Source: Byssochlamys sp. IMV 00236
Lineage: Eukaryota > Ascomycota > Eurotiomycetes > Eurotiales > Thermoascaceae
Assembly: GCA_001931875.2 (NCBI GenBank)
Contig: MSJH02000633.1
Coordinates: forward strand, 1-32,750
Reading direction: 5' to 3'
Length of the DNA: 32,750 bases
The position numbers and the translations under genes were made by a program. The notes beneath the pieces are model-generated. The model did not search any database. It saw only the letters and a list, made by a program, of their open reading frames with translations, and had not been told where the DNA came from. Of this stretch, positions 1-9,115 are shown piece by piece (position 1 is the stretch's first letter; every line of letters begins with the position of its first letter).

Positions 1-429
1 ATTCTGGTATTGGGCGTTTTGAAGTGCGTTCAAAAATGCATATCAGGAAGGGAATTTTGTGTGTTGCATTTCACGTCTCGGTGGTTCTAGTATTTTACGC
101 AGGCGTTGAGGACTCTATTCAAGGTATCAGCTGGAATCTCTCTCATGGGGTTACGGACGTACATATATCTTATCTATGGATAATCTCTGTAAATAGCCTG
201 TTCGATAATTACACGGGTGGCATAGACAGCATGCGGATTTCTCCTCACTGAATAAACGAAATAACCAAGAAGATATTGAGAAACTAAATATTCACTCACT
301 TATCTACAAGAACATGAAACTTCTTTTTTCCACATGAGTTCGTAGCCCAGCCAGATACAAATAAAGACTGGCTTATTTACCACAACAAATAGCAAGCAAC
401 GACGACCTCATACCATCATCTATCTTATT
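1..429. other. Intergenic / 3' flank of the DUF3445 gene
   Basis: I see no gene here. The longest forward open frame (24-251, 75 codons) has no recognisable family signature, low-complexity character or splice-linked partner. The AT-rich stretch from about 250 to 430 is the probable 3' untranslated region of the gene that ends at 430 on the minus strand. Confidence 0.5.
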
Positions 430-1934
430 TCATAGGGGATAACTCCTCACTTCATCTTCCTTCTCCACATCCAATCCCGCAGCAACTTGTTCTTCATGTT
501 TCTTATCCAAATACTCCAACAGGACATCTGCGTATTTTTCCTTCCCCTTATATCTGGAGACATCGTCACCCCAGCTCCGAACCGCCGAGGCCAATCTCCC
601 AGGCACGTATGGCTCCTCTGCGATTTTAGTAATGGGCTCGAAATACGTCCGGATCGTGAACACGACTGCTCCAGAGCGAGGGAGACGTCGTAGTGATTGT
701 CTCTCGGAGCGGAAGAAGTGGTGCTCGATAGCTTTGTTCTTCTCTGCGGTTCCCCAGCTGACTTCGGGGGAGTCTTCGGAGCCAATGCTATATGACCAGG
801 GGAGACTGTCGTCTACTTGGATGAAGTAGTTGTTGCGAAGGACGGGGTCTTCGGGTCGAATGCGGCGGAAGAAGTTCATCATGCCCTTTTCGAGCTTTTC
901 TTTGTATTGCGGGACGTCGCCTGAGGTGTGGATTTCGGAGAGCGGCATGCGGTATTTGTCTTCGAGACGCCAGAAGCCTGCGAGGAGGACGGCGCCGGCG
1001 AGAAGGTAGTATTGGCCGTCTTCTTTTTCGAACATTAGCGCTAGGTCGTCTTGGATGAGACGCGCGGCGATTTGCATTGGGTCTTCGGCGAGGGGGCGTT
1101 CGATGATGTTGAAGGATTCGCCGGTGACGAGGTTGTCGAGTCCTACGTCGGTTTTCTTGAATAGAGTCGGATAGCGTTCGGGGAGGTAGGAGGCGCTGGG
1201 GGGTTTGTTAGTGAGGGAGTATGAGACAGGGTATGTATAGTATATATTCGTACAGTTCTTCTAGCAGCTCGATGGCGCCGTCCATCGCTTCAGGAGCAGT
1301 TCTGCAGCATTTGGAACCGCGCTCCTTGATGCGACGGGCTTTGTCGGCGTGGTATTTCAGGTAGTGGTTGTCGAGTTCTGGGGTTCATGTTAGTTGCCGA
1401 ATTAGGGAAAAATGCATTGTGTATAAGTCGTTCTTGCGTACCGATCCATTCATCCCACTTCATGGTTCTCAAGCCCATTGTAACAAAGTATTTTCTGCCA
1501 TGTTGGTTAATATTGGCTCTTGGAGACTTTTGTGTGTCTGTGTGTGTGTGTGTGTCTGTACTTACGGTCCATGACGGAATGGCCGGTAGGGAATCGGCTT
1601 GGTCTTGTGTACATCCCAATCGGGGTATGGAGAAGCAGTTGGTCTTTTGAAGTCGGACGGAATCCATTCTGGGAGATCATTTAGAACGTGATGGATAGCA
1701 TTTCCCATAGGACGATTACGTACCTCCAGGCTTTCGGTCAACCTTGAATCTGCCTCGGGGCCCTGGCTTTTCGAGATCTGGTGTCGACGGTCGAGCAACC
1801 TTTGCAGGCTGGTATTTCTTTACCGTAGTAAATACTAACCAGACAAACGCATATATTGCAGAAACTGCAATGACTACATCCTTTATGTGCAGATTGCCAG
1901 CAAAGTGCAGCACTCTCTGGTGTAGTTCTTCCAT
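430..1934 (-). CDS. DUF3445 / heme-dependent oxidative N-demethylase-like protein, membrane-anchored
   Basis: The family (PF11927, formerly DUF3445) includes a bacterial heme-dependent oxidative N-demethylase with a PAS-like fold; fungal members have no assigned substrate that I know of. Five exons join in phase: 1934-1724, 1668-1566, 1494-1442, 1377-1254 and 1195-430, giving 418 aa. The start is the first ATG of the frame, at 1934. Residues about 20-38 form one hydrophobic helix, followed by KK and a Pro-rich linker, so the enzyme is probably tethered to a membrane by its N terminus. Family signatures seen are GLRTMKWDEWIELD (about 112-125) and RSERQSLRRLP (about 326-336), followed by SGAVVFTIRTY. 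Donors are GTACGT, GTAAGT, GTACGC and GTACGA; acceptors are CCCAG, GGCAG, CCCAG and CCCAG. The gene is co-directional with ALG9 upstream, about 450 bp away. The family call is firm; the reaction in fungi is inferred. Confidence 0.88.
1531..1559. repeat. TG/CA dinucleotide microsatellite in intron 2
   Basis: A TG-rich tract with two interrupting TC steps lies inside intron 2 (1565-1495) of the DUF3445 gene, just after its GTAAGT donor when read on the minus strand. It is likely to vary in length between strains. Confidence 0.9.
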
Positions 1935-2383
1935 TATGAAACGGGGCGATGAACTATCAACATCATTTACCGAGAGCAATAGAAGGCAGACGATCTGGGC
2001 ACAGGCAGTTGACTTAAAGAAGCTGTCCTTGCACAGAGGACGTTGAATACGGGCATTACAAGCGAAGGCGTCTACTGCATTTTAGGGTTATGCAACGCGA
2101 CCGTGCAGGCCGATCGACGCTGAGCCGATTTCGAGGTGTTTATCCAGTCCTTATCTGAGCATCGTGTGAGGGGCCGATGATTTAACGATGAGGATCATTC
2201 GCCGGCACAGCTTATCGATGCAAGATACGCATCTTTAACCGCGAGGGATTTCTTATCCCGTTTCGGTAAAGCCACACGTCAAACTCGACCACAAACTTCG
2301 AGTCTGGCTTCTCAACCTAGAGATTTGCGAGAGCTTGTCGCACGCCAGACGGATTCTTCAGGATAATAATAGCCGCTTACGAT
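1935..2383. promoter_or_regulatory. Intergenic region with three GATAAG sites, promoter of the DUF3445 gene
   Basis: This 449-bp stretch separates the DUF3445 start from the ALG9 stop and holds no gene. CTTATC, the reverse of GATAAG, occurs at 2150-2155, 2211-2216 and 2252-2257, which is 215-325 bp upstream of the ATG in the minus-strand sense. GATA factors of filamentous fungi (AreA for nitrogen, SreA for iron) bind such sites. The first two fit HGATAR; the third has G before GATAAG and is weaker. Function is inferred only. Confidence 0.4.
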
Positions 2384-4356
2384 CTAGCTGTTCTCCACGT
2401 CCACATCCCGACGCTTAAGCAGACAGTATCGGCCCCAGTGGCGACGATAGCGCGCAGGGATAAAAGGGAAATCGGGGATCCAGATCGTACGACCAAGAGT
2501 AGGCGTCTGAGAAGTGTCGAGGAAGCTCTTGCACGAGAGCGGTTCCCATGTCGCTTCATCCAGAATGTAGTTGGGTTCCAGCTCACTGGCTGTGCTGCCA
2601 GGGAAATACGAATCTACAAGGAACGAGCACTTGGAGATATCGGTCTATGTTTGTTAGCACAGCTTGACACAGAGAGTAGTAACTGAAGACAGATAGCCTT
2701 ACATATTTCCCAGAGTCTTCCTCATTGCGGTCGTTCATTCCAGCTGGAATGGCGGATGTTGCGTTGATAACGTCCCATATGGTTTTGCTTTCTGGGAACT
2801 CTCCTGGAAGTAGACCGCGAAATTCGCTCTTCACGAATTTCGCTTTCATGCCATCTGGCAGGAAAAATGACGACGGGAATCGATACCATTCTTTCCCTAG
2901 ACACACAGAACTACCAGACTGCGCGGTCGACTGCTCGTGCAGCGGTTCGAAGACCTTGAGAGGAGCATTGTAGGCTGTAACGACACCGATAATCCGTAAA
3001 AGTCCGATGTTTACTGCTGCAAGAACGAAGGACATCACCACTACCAACTTCAACTTTGCTGGAACTCGGCCGATCAGTTCCTTCGGATTCCCAGAGCCGA
3101 TATACGAAAGGACTAGATGGAAGGCAATTGCTGCGTTCAGGGCAAGGAAAGGATATGCAGGATACATAAACCTTTCTTCCTTGTGAGGTTGCACCGTGAA
3201 GATCGCAAACCAGACGTAGAACGGAGCGACAAGCGTCACTGACCGGAGCAGTGTCTGCACCGAAGTCGCGTGGGGCCTGAAAACTGCCTGTAGGAGGAGT
3301 AATGGCGCCACCGACATGGCGAGGATAAACCACAGGTTGAAGTTCAGGAGGAGATTGCGGATATAGAATGTCCACGGCTCCGTGCCGAAGATATCAGGTC
3401 CTCTACCCTGACCCCCGAAAACATTGTAGGAAACAATGTTCCAGGGGACAACAGTGACCTTCCGGAAGAAAAAGAAATCGACTGCTACTTCCGCTCCCTA
3501 GTACAGTCAGAAAACCACGAAATGACCTCGGCCGATTCTTAGGTAATACTCACCAACACCAGCAGGCTCCTGAAAGCACCATCCAAAACAGCGAGTGTTA
3601 TCTTCGCGAGATCTCCGGCGATGGCTGAAATAATGACTTCCTCAAGCAGAAGAGGAATCAAGAGAGCCCCGGCGAATGGCCAGCCCACGATGGCACCGAT
3701 ACCGAACCATATGATTCCCTGCGCTGTCTTTTGCCCACCTCTAAAGTCGATGAAGGCTGTGAGACCAAGCATTGACGTGTACATGGTGAAACTAGACGGG
3801 AGAAAAGCTGCGGATGCATGGAACATGCCTGGACTGAATGCTGCCACCATAAGGAACAGGAGCCCAATTCTCGGGTTGAGGTTCCGACAGATCGCAGAGT
3901 AGAGTCTCGTTTGACAGGCGGCGCAGAAGAAGGCGAGCACAAATCTGACAGTATAGAACTGAGAGATCTTGTTCTGAGAGAACACGGAACTGGCTTTCCC
4001 TATGGCCGCATGCAATGAGACATACAGCCAGCTCCTTATAGAGTACTCGGGAGACCACTCCCACGTCTGAAGCCCATAGCCATGATCGAGGAAATGAGCT
4101 GGCTCCCAGAAGTTGAAGACCTCATCGCAGTCTTGAATAGGCGCATAAGCTGCAGCAAGACCGTTCGATATGAGAGACAGGTAGAATGCCACGTTCAACG
4201 GTAGGTAAAAGCTCGAGGGCACTGGCCTAATGTCACGCGAATGTTAGCGTCGGATGCCAGTATCAATTGGAGGAGGCCATACTTGGGATTCGAACGAGAC
4301 GCCTCTTGCGCGACATCATGAGGGATGTCTACGCCCCTCTTTCTGGGGAGAGACAT
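2384..4356 (-). CDS. ALG9: ALG9, dolichyl-P-mannose-dependent alpha-1,2-mannosyltransferase
   Basis: ALG9 is a multi-pass ER membrane enzyme of family GT22. It adds two alpha-1,2 mannoses from dolichyl-phosphate-mannose to the growing lipid-linked oligosaccharide used for N-glycosylation. Four exons (4356-4283, 4226-3554, 3497-2703, 2644-2384) give 600 aa, the usual size for the family. Signatures: the lumenal acidic motif QDCDEVFNFWEP near residues 56-67, followed by HGYGLQTWEWSPEYSIRSW, and the family hallmark HKEERFMYP at about 354-362, with many hydrophobic helices between. Intron 1 (4282-4227) has GTATGG, a GCTAAC branch and ATTAG. Intron 2 (3553-3498) has GTGAGT and TACTAG. Intron 3 (2702-2645) has GTAAGG, GCTAAC and CATAG. 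The start ATG at 4356 gives a short cytosolic N terminus (MSLPRKRG...). The gene is divergent from NAF1. Confidence 0.95.
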
Positions 4357-4584
4357 GTTGACGTTTGCTGCGATCCAGCAATTCTCTAGTAGTGTGAGCT
4401 CTCGATCCTCCGTATTTGGCCTCATTGAGCTCGGCGATAAGATTAAATACGGCAACCGCAACGGCAACTTGCGCAGATTCCAGAAAAAAGTTCCGCAAAG
4501 TTCACCAGATCTTCGAAATCTACACACCCACCGCGCCCGCTTTCTTCAATGATTTCCGGCGGAATTTGCCTCTTGGAGTCAGTC
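4357..4584. promoter_or_regulatory. Divergent promoter region of ALG9 and NAF1
   Basis: Only 228 bp lie between the ALG9 ATG (4356, minus) and the preferred NAF1 ATG (4585, plus), so both promoters and both leaders must share it. A GATAAG lies at about 4436-4441. An in-frame upstream ATG for NAF1 is at 4549. I see no clear TATA box or CCAAT box. Confidence 0.6.
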
Positions 4585-6516
4585 ATGAGTGACGAGGCAT
4601 CATCTGCTCAGGCCATGGGCGCCCCTGGAGGAAATTCAAACGAACCTCCGATCAAACAATTCTCTATCGATAATGCGCCACCCACTGCCGCTTCGGAGAG
4701 CGCAGCAACGCCAGTAGACGATGGCAGCGATTTTTACAACACTCCTTTGGTGGCTGGAACCCCAGTCAACGCCTCAGAAAATGCACAGACGTCTGCTAAC
4801 GACAGCGAACCTGCAACGTCGTCGAAGTCTGCTCCACTAATCCCAGGTCTCAGCCTCTTCAATGAGGGCGTCGCAGCTGGCTCATCGGACCCAGCTGGCA
4901 AGATTAACAATCATGACGAAACGAAACAGGATTCTACACCAGCCGGAGAAACCATGCAGGTCGATGCAGAAAAGGCCGATAGTGAGATGCGGGATGCTCC
5001 AGCAGCACCTTCAAATGCGAGTGCAGAGGAGCAGTCAACGAAACAAGACGGACTTGGGTCCCAACAGCAAGACAACGCTTCTGAGCCGGCGGCTGCTCAG
5101 ACCAGTGATGCGATGCAGACTAGGGAAAGCGAAAGACAAGATGCGACTACTTTGAGGGAGCTTGCGGAGGAGGGTGAGCATCCGGAGTGGGAGATTGATT
5201 CTTCGCCATACGAATCGTCTTCTGACGATTCTTCGACGGACTCATCCGACGACGATAGCGAGGAGGACGACGAAGACTACCCGATCCTTAGCCCCGAGGA
5301 GCAGGCGCGCATCCTGATGATGGCAGAAGCAGGCTCCGATGATGAAGAAGGGAAGGGAAAGTCTGGCGGTGCTTATGTGCGAACAACGAATGAACAACCT
5401 GAGGAGGTCCCTCCGATTCCTGATGTCACAGTGACCCCAGACATGAAAATAGAATTTCTGGGGAATGTCCAGGCTATTGTGGATAATACTGTTCTGATCA
5501 GGGCCAGCACTTCTGGAGAGTACCAAGTTCTGGAGTCTGGCTCTCTACTCTGCCTGGAAGACCGTTCCATAGTCGGCGTGGTCTCTGAGACTCTAGGTAG
5601 AGTCCAAGAGCCACTCTATACTGTTCGCTTTGAGAGTGCAGCCGCTGTCGGTGAGCGCGGCGTGGAGAAGGAAAAACAAATTTACTATGTTCCGCAGCAC
5701 TCCACTTTCGTCTTTACGCAGCCCCTGAAGGGACTGAAGGGTAGCGACGCATCTAACTTCCACGATGAGGAAATTGGGGAAGAAGAGATGGAATTCTCCG
5801 ACGATGAAGCTGAGGCGGAGTACAAGCGAAAGCTCAAACTAAAACGACAGGAGAAAAAGCAGGCCAAGAATGAGTCTGCCGGCGTCGGAAGGACTAGGAG
5901 AGAGAATCCAGGTCCCTCGAAACTAGGGCAGATGGAACTCAACTACGACGACGTGAGCGGAGGAGACGGTTACACCCCGCTTGCCCGGCCGGCCAACCTC
6001 CACGAGATGATGACTACTCAAGACGCACCAGTCGAAAGGAGCCATCATCCTGGCCGGGGTGGTCGTGGTGGACGTGGTAGAGGCGGTTCTGATCGAGGGT
6101 CTGGTCGAGGCCGTGGTGGTCGAGGTGGTTCGTGGGACTCGCGCCGTTCTTACGGTGATGACCGACGTCAGGGTCGAGATCCTCGTCAAGATTCCTCTGC
6201 ATCGAATGAGTCTGAACAGAATCCCTATATGCCACCGCCGCCTTTCCCGCAAGCCCAGCAGCAGCAGCAGCAGCAGCAACAACAACAACAGTTCTACAAC
6301 CCTGCGCAGTTCGCTGCCTACCCAGCATATCCTCAGACGCAACAACAGTATCCTCAGTTCCCCGCTGCGTCTCAATTCACCTTCCAGACACCATATCAAC
6401 AACCGTTCCAGCAACCGTATCAGCAGAATCCCTACCAGCAACTGCCTGCAGGCTCTCCTATCAGTCCGGCTTTGATCGCGGCCCTGCAGCAGCATCAGCA
6501 AATGCAGCAGCAACAA

Positions 6517-6547
<31 letters not shown>

Positions 6548-6660
6548 CTAGTTACCCACAGTCGCAGAACCAAGCTGCTGCTCTGAGCCAGGTTCAGGCA
6601 CAATTGGATCTCTTAAGGCAGCTGAGCGGTGGTGGTGGGCAAGGACCCCCGCGATCATAA
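4585..6660 (+). CDS. NAF1: NAF1, H/ACA snoRNP assembly factor
   Basis: Naf1 is a nuclear chaperone. It binds Cbf5/dyskerin early in H/ACA snoRNP assembly and is later replaced by Gar1. The 691-aa, intron-free protein has an acidic and Ser-rich N-terminal half (SSDDSSTDSSDDDSEEDDED at about 212-231). The Gar1/Naf1 beta-barrel core follows at about 282-365 (MKIEFLGNVQAIVDNTVLIR, then GSLLCLEDRSIVGVVSETLG and PLYTVRF). A basic/acidic stretch follows, then an RGG/GRG patch encoded at about 6050-6130, then a Pro/Gln/Tyr-rich tail with polyQ tracts at 6256-6291 (12 Q) and 6505-6546 (14 Q). The start at 4585 (MSDEASS) was chosen over the in-frame ATG at 4549 because the extra 12 residues look unlike a Naf1 N terminus and the 4549 start context is poor; 4549 remains possible. 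It is divergent from ALG9 and convergent with PRP3. Confidence 0.93.
6256..6291 (+). repeat. CAG/CAA polyglutamine tract 1 in NAF1
   Basis: Twelve consecutive Gln codons: seven CAG, four CAA, one CAG. The block of uninterrupted CAG is the part most likely to change in length. Confidence 0.95.
6505..6546 (+). repeat. CAG/CAA polyglutamine tract 2 in NAF1
   Basis: Fourteen consecutive Gln codons, largely alternating CAA and CAG, which limits replication slippage. A shorter interrupted Q/H run precedes it from 6487. Confidence 0.95.
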
Positions 6661-6986
6661 ACAGTACTAGGATGGGTTATGCAGGCTTATTTGCTGTTTC
6701 ATCCAAGTTCGACGCTAACCGTGCATTTATATGGAGTTGGGGGAAGACTAAAAAGTTATATCTGGTTGTGCTTTTCTTGTGAAGATGATGGGTCAAGTCA
6801 TGTACAGGTTAATTAAAAATAAATGTGGATATGGATATCCGCCTTGTGAGAGGCAATGCATGTATGATGGAGTAATGTCGCCATCAATGTTAGGTATACA
6901 GATATCGCTATGTAATGATAGCTATTGAGTCCTTTGGTAACTTGCTTCCCATAACAATCGTGCCATGCCATCGCTACTCCCCGTAA
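6661..6986. other. Convergent 3' region between NAF1 and PRP3
   Basis: This 326-bp AT-rich stretch has no gene. An AATAAA at 6818-6823 lies about 160 nt after the NAF1 stop and could be its polyadenylation signal. The rest is presumably the PRP3 3' untranslated region. Confidence 0.5.
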
Positions 6987-8759
6987 CTATGAGATGCCAG
7001 CTTGTTTGGAACTCTTAGCTAGAGTCCAGAAATTCTCCATCTTTGCTCGAGCTAGGGCGTCCTTGGCTGCCGAGTCGGACTCGCAGACACGAGCACCGAG
7101 CCATTTTCTGAACGCCCGAGCCTTCTCCTGACCTTCCCATAGTAGTGTGCATGTATTGAAACTGAGATCTTTCAGCTCTCCCTTTTCGTCCTCGGCAGCT
7201 AACCATGATGCCAGGGCCTCGCGATTTCCCTCGCGCACAGCACCTGGACCATCGTTCTCTGTCCAGTCAATGCGGTTGAGCATCAGCTTTCTGTAGTCCT
7301 TGATCGAGTGGGGCCCTCCCTCAACGATCACCAAATTCAATTTCGGGTGCATGATACATATGCCAGTGAGTGCCATCTGTTCCGCATTCTTGCTGATCTT
7401 GAAGCGATGACGGCCGTTTGCGAGGCTGTCGATGCGGTATACGGAGACGAAGACACCCTTCTCTACATCTTTCTCTTGCTGCATCGCAAGCTTCTCACGG
7501 CGTTGCTCCTTGGTCAGCTTCCGCTCCTCATTCATTTGTTCGTGTTTCTCACGACGCTCCGCAATTTCCCTGTTCACACGAGCTTCGACCGCAGTAGGAT
7601 CTTTGACGGCCTCCTCACCCAACACCCGCATGAGGTTGGATTTCTTGACCTTGGGTGGAGGTGCCGGTTCGAGACCCAGTCTGATCTTTGCTTGCTGTTC
7701 CTTGAGATCAGCCATTCGTCGTTGTCGACGAAGTTTGGCCTGCTCTTTGGCTGTGAGATACATGGGCTTCTGGGGAGGAATGTGCTTATCCTGAGGGGGT
7801 TCGAGAAGAACAGGATGCTGAACATAACGAGTAATGATCGAGTCGGGTGTGTCGATTTTCATATTGTTCACATCGTCAATGGCAGAATAGTCGGTGCCAT
7901 TTACCAGGCCCTCATCCCACCACTCGATAGCTGGAGGTGCGGGAACCAGGAACGCTTTTTCTACGTCTAAGTCCTCATCAATACCAGCTTGACGGGCCCT
8001 CTCCGCAATCCGCTTTTTCATAGCCTCAAGTTGCGCTTGGCGCCGCAGTGCGGCCGCTTGCGCGATATACTTGCCCTTCTGGTTGAAAATAAGCTGGCGA
8101 GACTGACGTGGTCTGGGAATCGTGGCCTTCGGGCCAAGATTCGGATCGAAATATGGATTATTTTTGATCTCCTCCAAAGATGGACCGGACAGGTCCAATT
8201 TGTCCTTTCCAGCGGACACGGGAGACTCTGTACGACGGTTTGCCATGGTCGTCGCAAACTTCGGTTGCATAGCCTGTCGCCCTTTTGTACCTCGTGCATC
8301 CTGACCAGCATCTGCAAGTAGGGCCGGATGTAATCCCACGTCCAAACCGCCGCGAGCTTTCGACAGTCCGTCATCGTCATAGGCCGGAGGTTGATAACTG
8401 GGAGCTGGAGCAGGGACCCGTTGCTGAGCTGCTGCCGCTTGCGCTCTTCCTGTAGCAGCCGCAACTCGAGCCTTCATCTGCTCCAGTCTTGACATGGCCG
8501 GGCCGCCAGCTGGAGGCGCCGGGCTGGGAGATGATACTGCTGAGGCGGGAGTTCCTCCTCTTGCAGCCTGGAGACGCGCGCGGACTGCCTCTGCTTTGGC
8601 CCGCGCCTCCGCGACCATCTTCTCGATGTCGACCTTGCCGGTAGGTCCATTGTTTCCTGGTAGAGGAGAGCCATTGTTGGACCGTGACCTTTTCTGCGCG
8701 TTATTGTCTTCACCCTCGGGGTGAGGCCGTTTCAGCACGTTGCCAGACACGTCCGCCAT
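6987..8759 (-). CDS. PRP3: PRP3, U4/U6 small nuclear ribonucleoprotein
   Basis: Prp3 binds the U4/U6 duplex in the U4/U6.U5 tri-snRNP and is needed for pre-mRNA splicing. The 590-aa, intron-free frame starts at the ATG at 8759 (MADVSGNVLKRPHPEGED). The open frame extends upstream to 8792, but only through a GTG. The N-terminal third is Ala/Pro/Arg-rich with a charged helix (VAEARAKAEAVRARLQAARG). The central Prp3 domain includes AIEWWDEGLVNGTDYSAIDD, ITRYVQHPVLLEPP, PMYLTAKEQAKLRRQRRMAD and a long charged helix. The C-terminal DUF1115 (PF06544) module holds VFVSVYRIDSLANGRHRFKI, KLNLVIVEGGPHSIKDYRKL and MLNRIDW, and ends near ENFWTLAK. It is divergent from RPA190. The family call is firm. Confidence 0.95.
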   Translation of the reverse strand: MADVSGNVLKRPHPEGEDNNAQKRSRSNNGSPLPGNNGPTGKVDIEKMVAEARAKAEAVRARLQAARGGTPASAVSSPSPAPPAGGPAMSRLEQMKARVAAATGRAQAAAAQQRVPAPAPSYQPPAYDDDGLSKARGGLDVGLHPALLADAGQDARGTKGRQAMQPKFATTMANRRTESPVSAGKDKLDLSGPSLEEIKNNPYFDPNLGPKATIPRPRQSRQLIFNQKGKYIAQAAALRRQAQLEAMKKRIAERARQAGIDEDLDVEKAFLVPAPPAIEWWDEGLVNGTDYSAIDDVNNMKIDTPDSIITRYVQHPVLLEPPQDKHIPPQKPMYLTAKEQAKLRRQRRMADLKEQQAKIRLGLEPAPPPKVKKSNLMRVLGEEAVKDPTAVEARVNREIAERREKHEQMNEERKLTKEQRREKLAMQQEKDVEKGVFVSVYRIDSLANGRHRFKISKNAEQMALTGICIMHPKLNLVIVEGGPHSIKDYRKLMLNRIDWTENDGPGAVREGNREALASWLAAEDEKGELKDLSFNTCTLLWEGQEKARAFRKWLGARVCESDSAAKDALARAKMENFWTLAKSSKQAGIS

Positions 8760-9115
8760 AGCTGCAGAGTGAGAGGTGTGCGACTCACCCACGGAGGAGA
8801 CCGGACCTGCTGCTTACTGCTGCTCCCGGTGATGGAAGAGAGGGCCGGACGTGGTTGTGGTTGCTGGAGACTCTTTGATGGAGTGACGCTGGCGTCGATA
8901 AAGTCGCCAGACTAACCAGACGGAGAAGCCGGGCTTGGCTGGCCCGAGTGGAGGGCGGTGTTGCGCGGCAGAAAAAGCTCTCCACCGAAAAAAGTTCGTC
9001 GTCCGGAATCGAGACCGAGAAAGAAGTATCCCGCGCGGCGTTGTCCTGGAGGACATACTGAGGAATCCTACAACAGGCCAACGTGTTCTGGAGACGCTAG
9101 GTGCGGCATCCGAAC
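8760..9115. promoter_or_regulatory. Divergent promoter region of PRP3 and RPA190
   Basis: 356 bp separate the two start codons. I see no CCAAT or TATA box. Several frames stay open here on both strands, but none has a family signature, so I treat the whole stretch as shared promoter and leaders. Confidence 0.55.

Noticed and set aside
24..251. 75-codon open frame at the left edge
   Set aside because: No family signature, AT-rich, no splice-linked continuation; treated as intergenic.
1935..1979. Longer N terminus for the DUF3445 protein from 1979
   Set aside because: The codon there is TTG; the first ATG is at 1934, just before the membrane anchor.
5923..6603. Antisense Leu-rich frame opposite NAF1
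   Set aside because: The Leu runs are the reverse complement of the CAG/CAA polyQ tracts; it is a shadow frame.
8760..8792. Longer PRP3 N terminus from 8792
   Set aside because: The codon at 8792 is GTG; the first ATG in frame is at 8759 and gives a normal Prp3 start.
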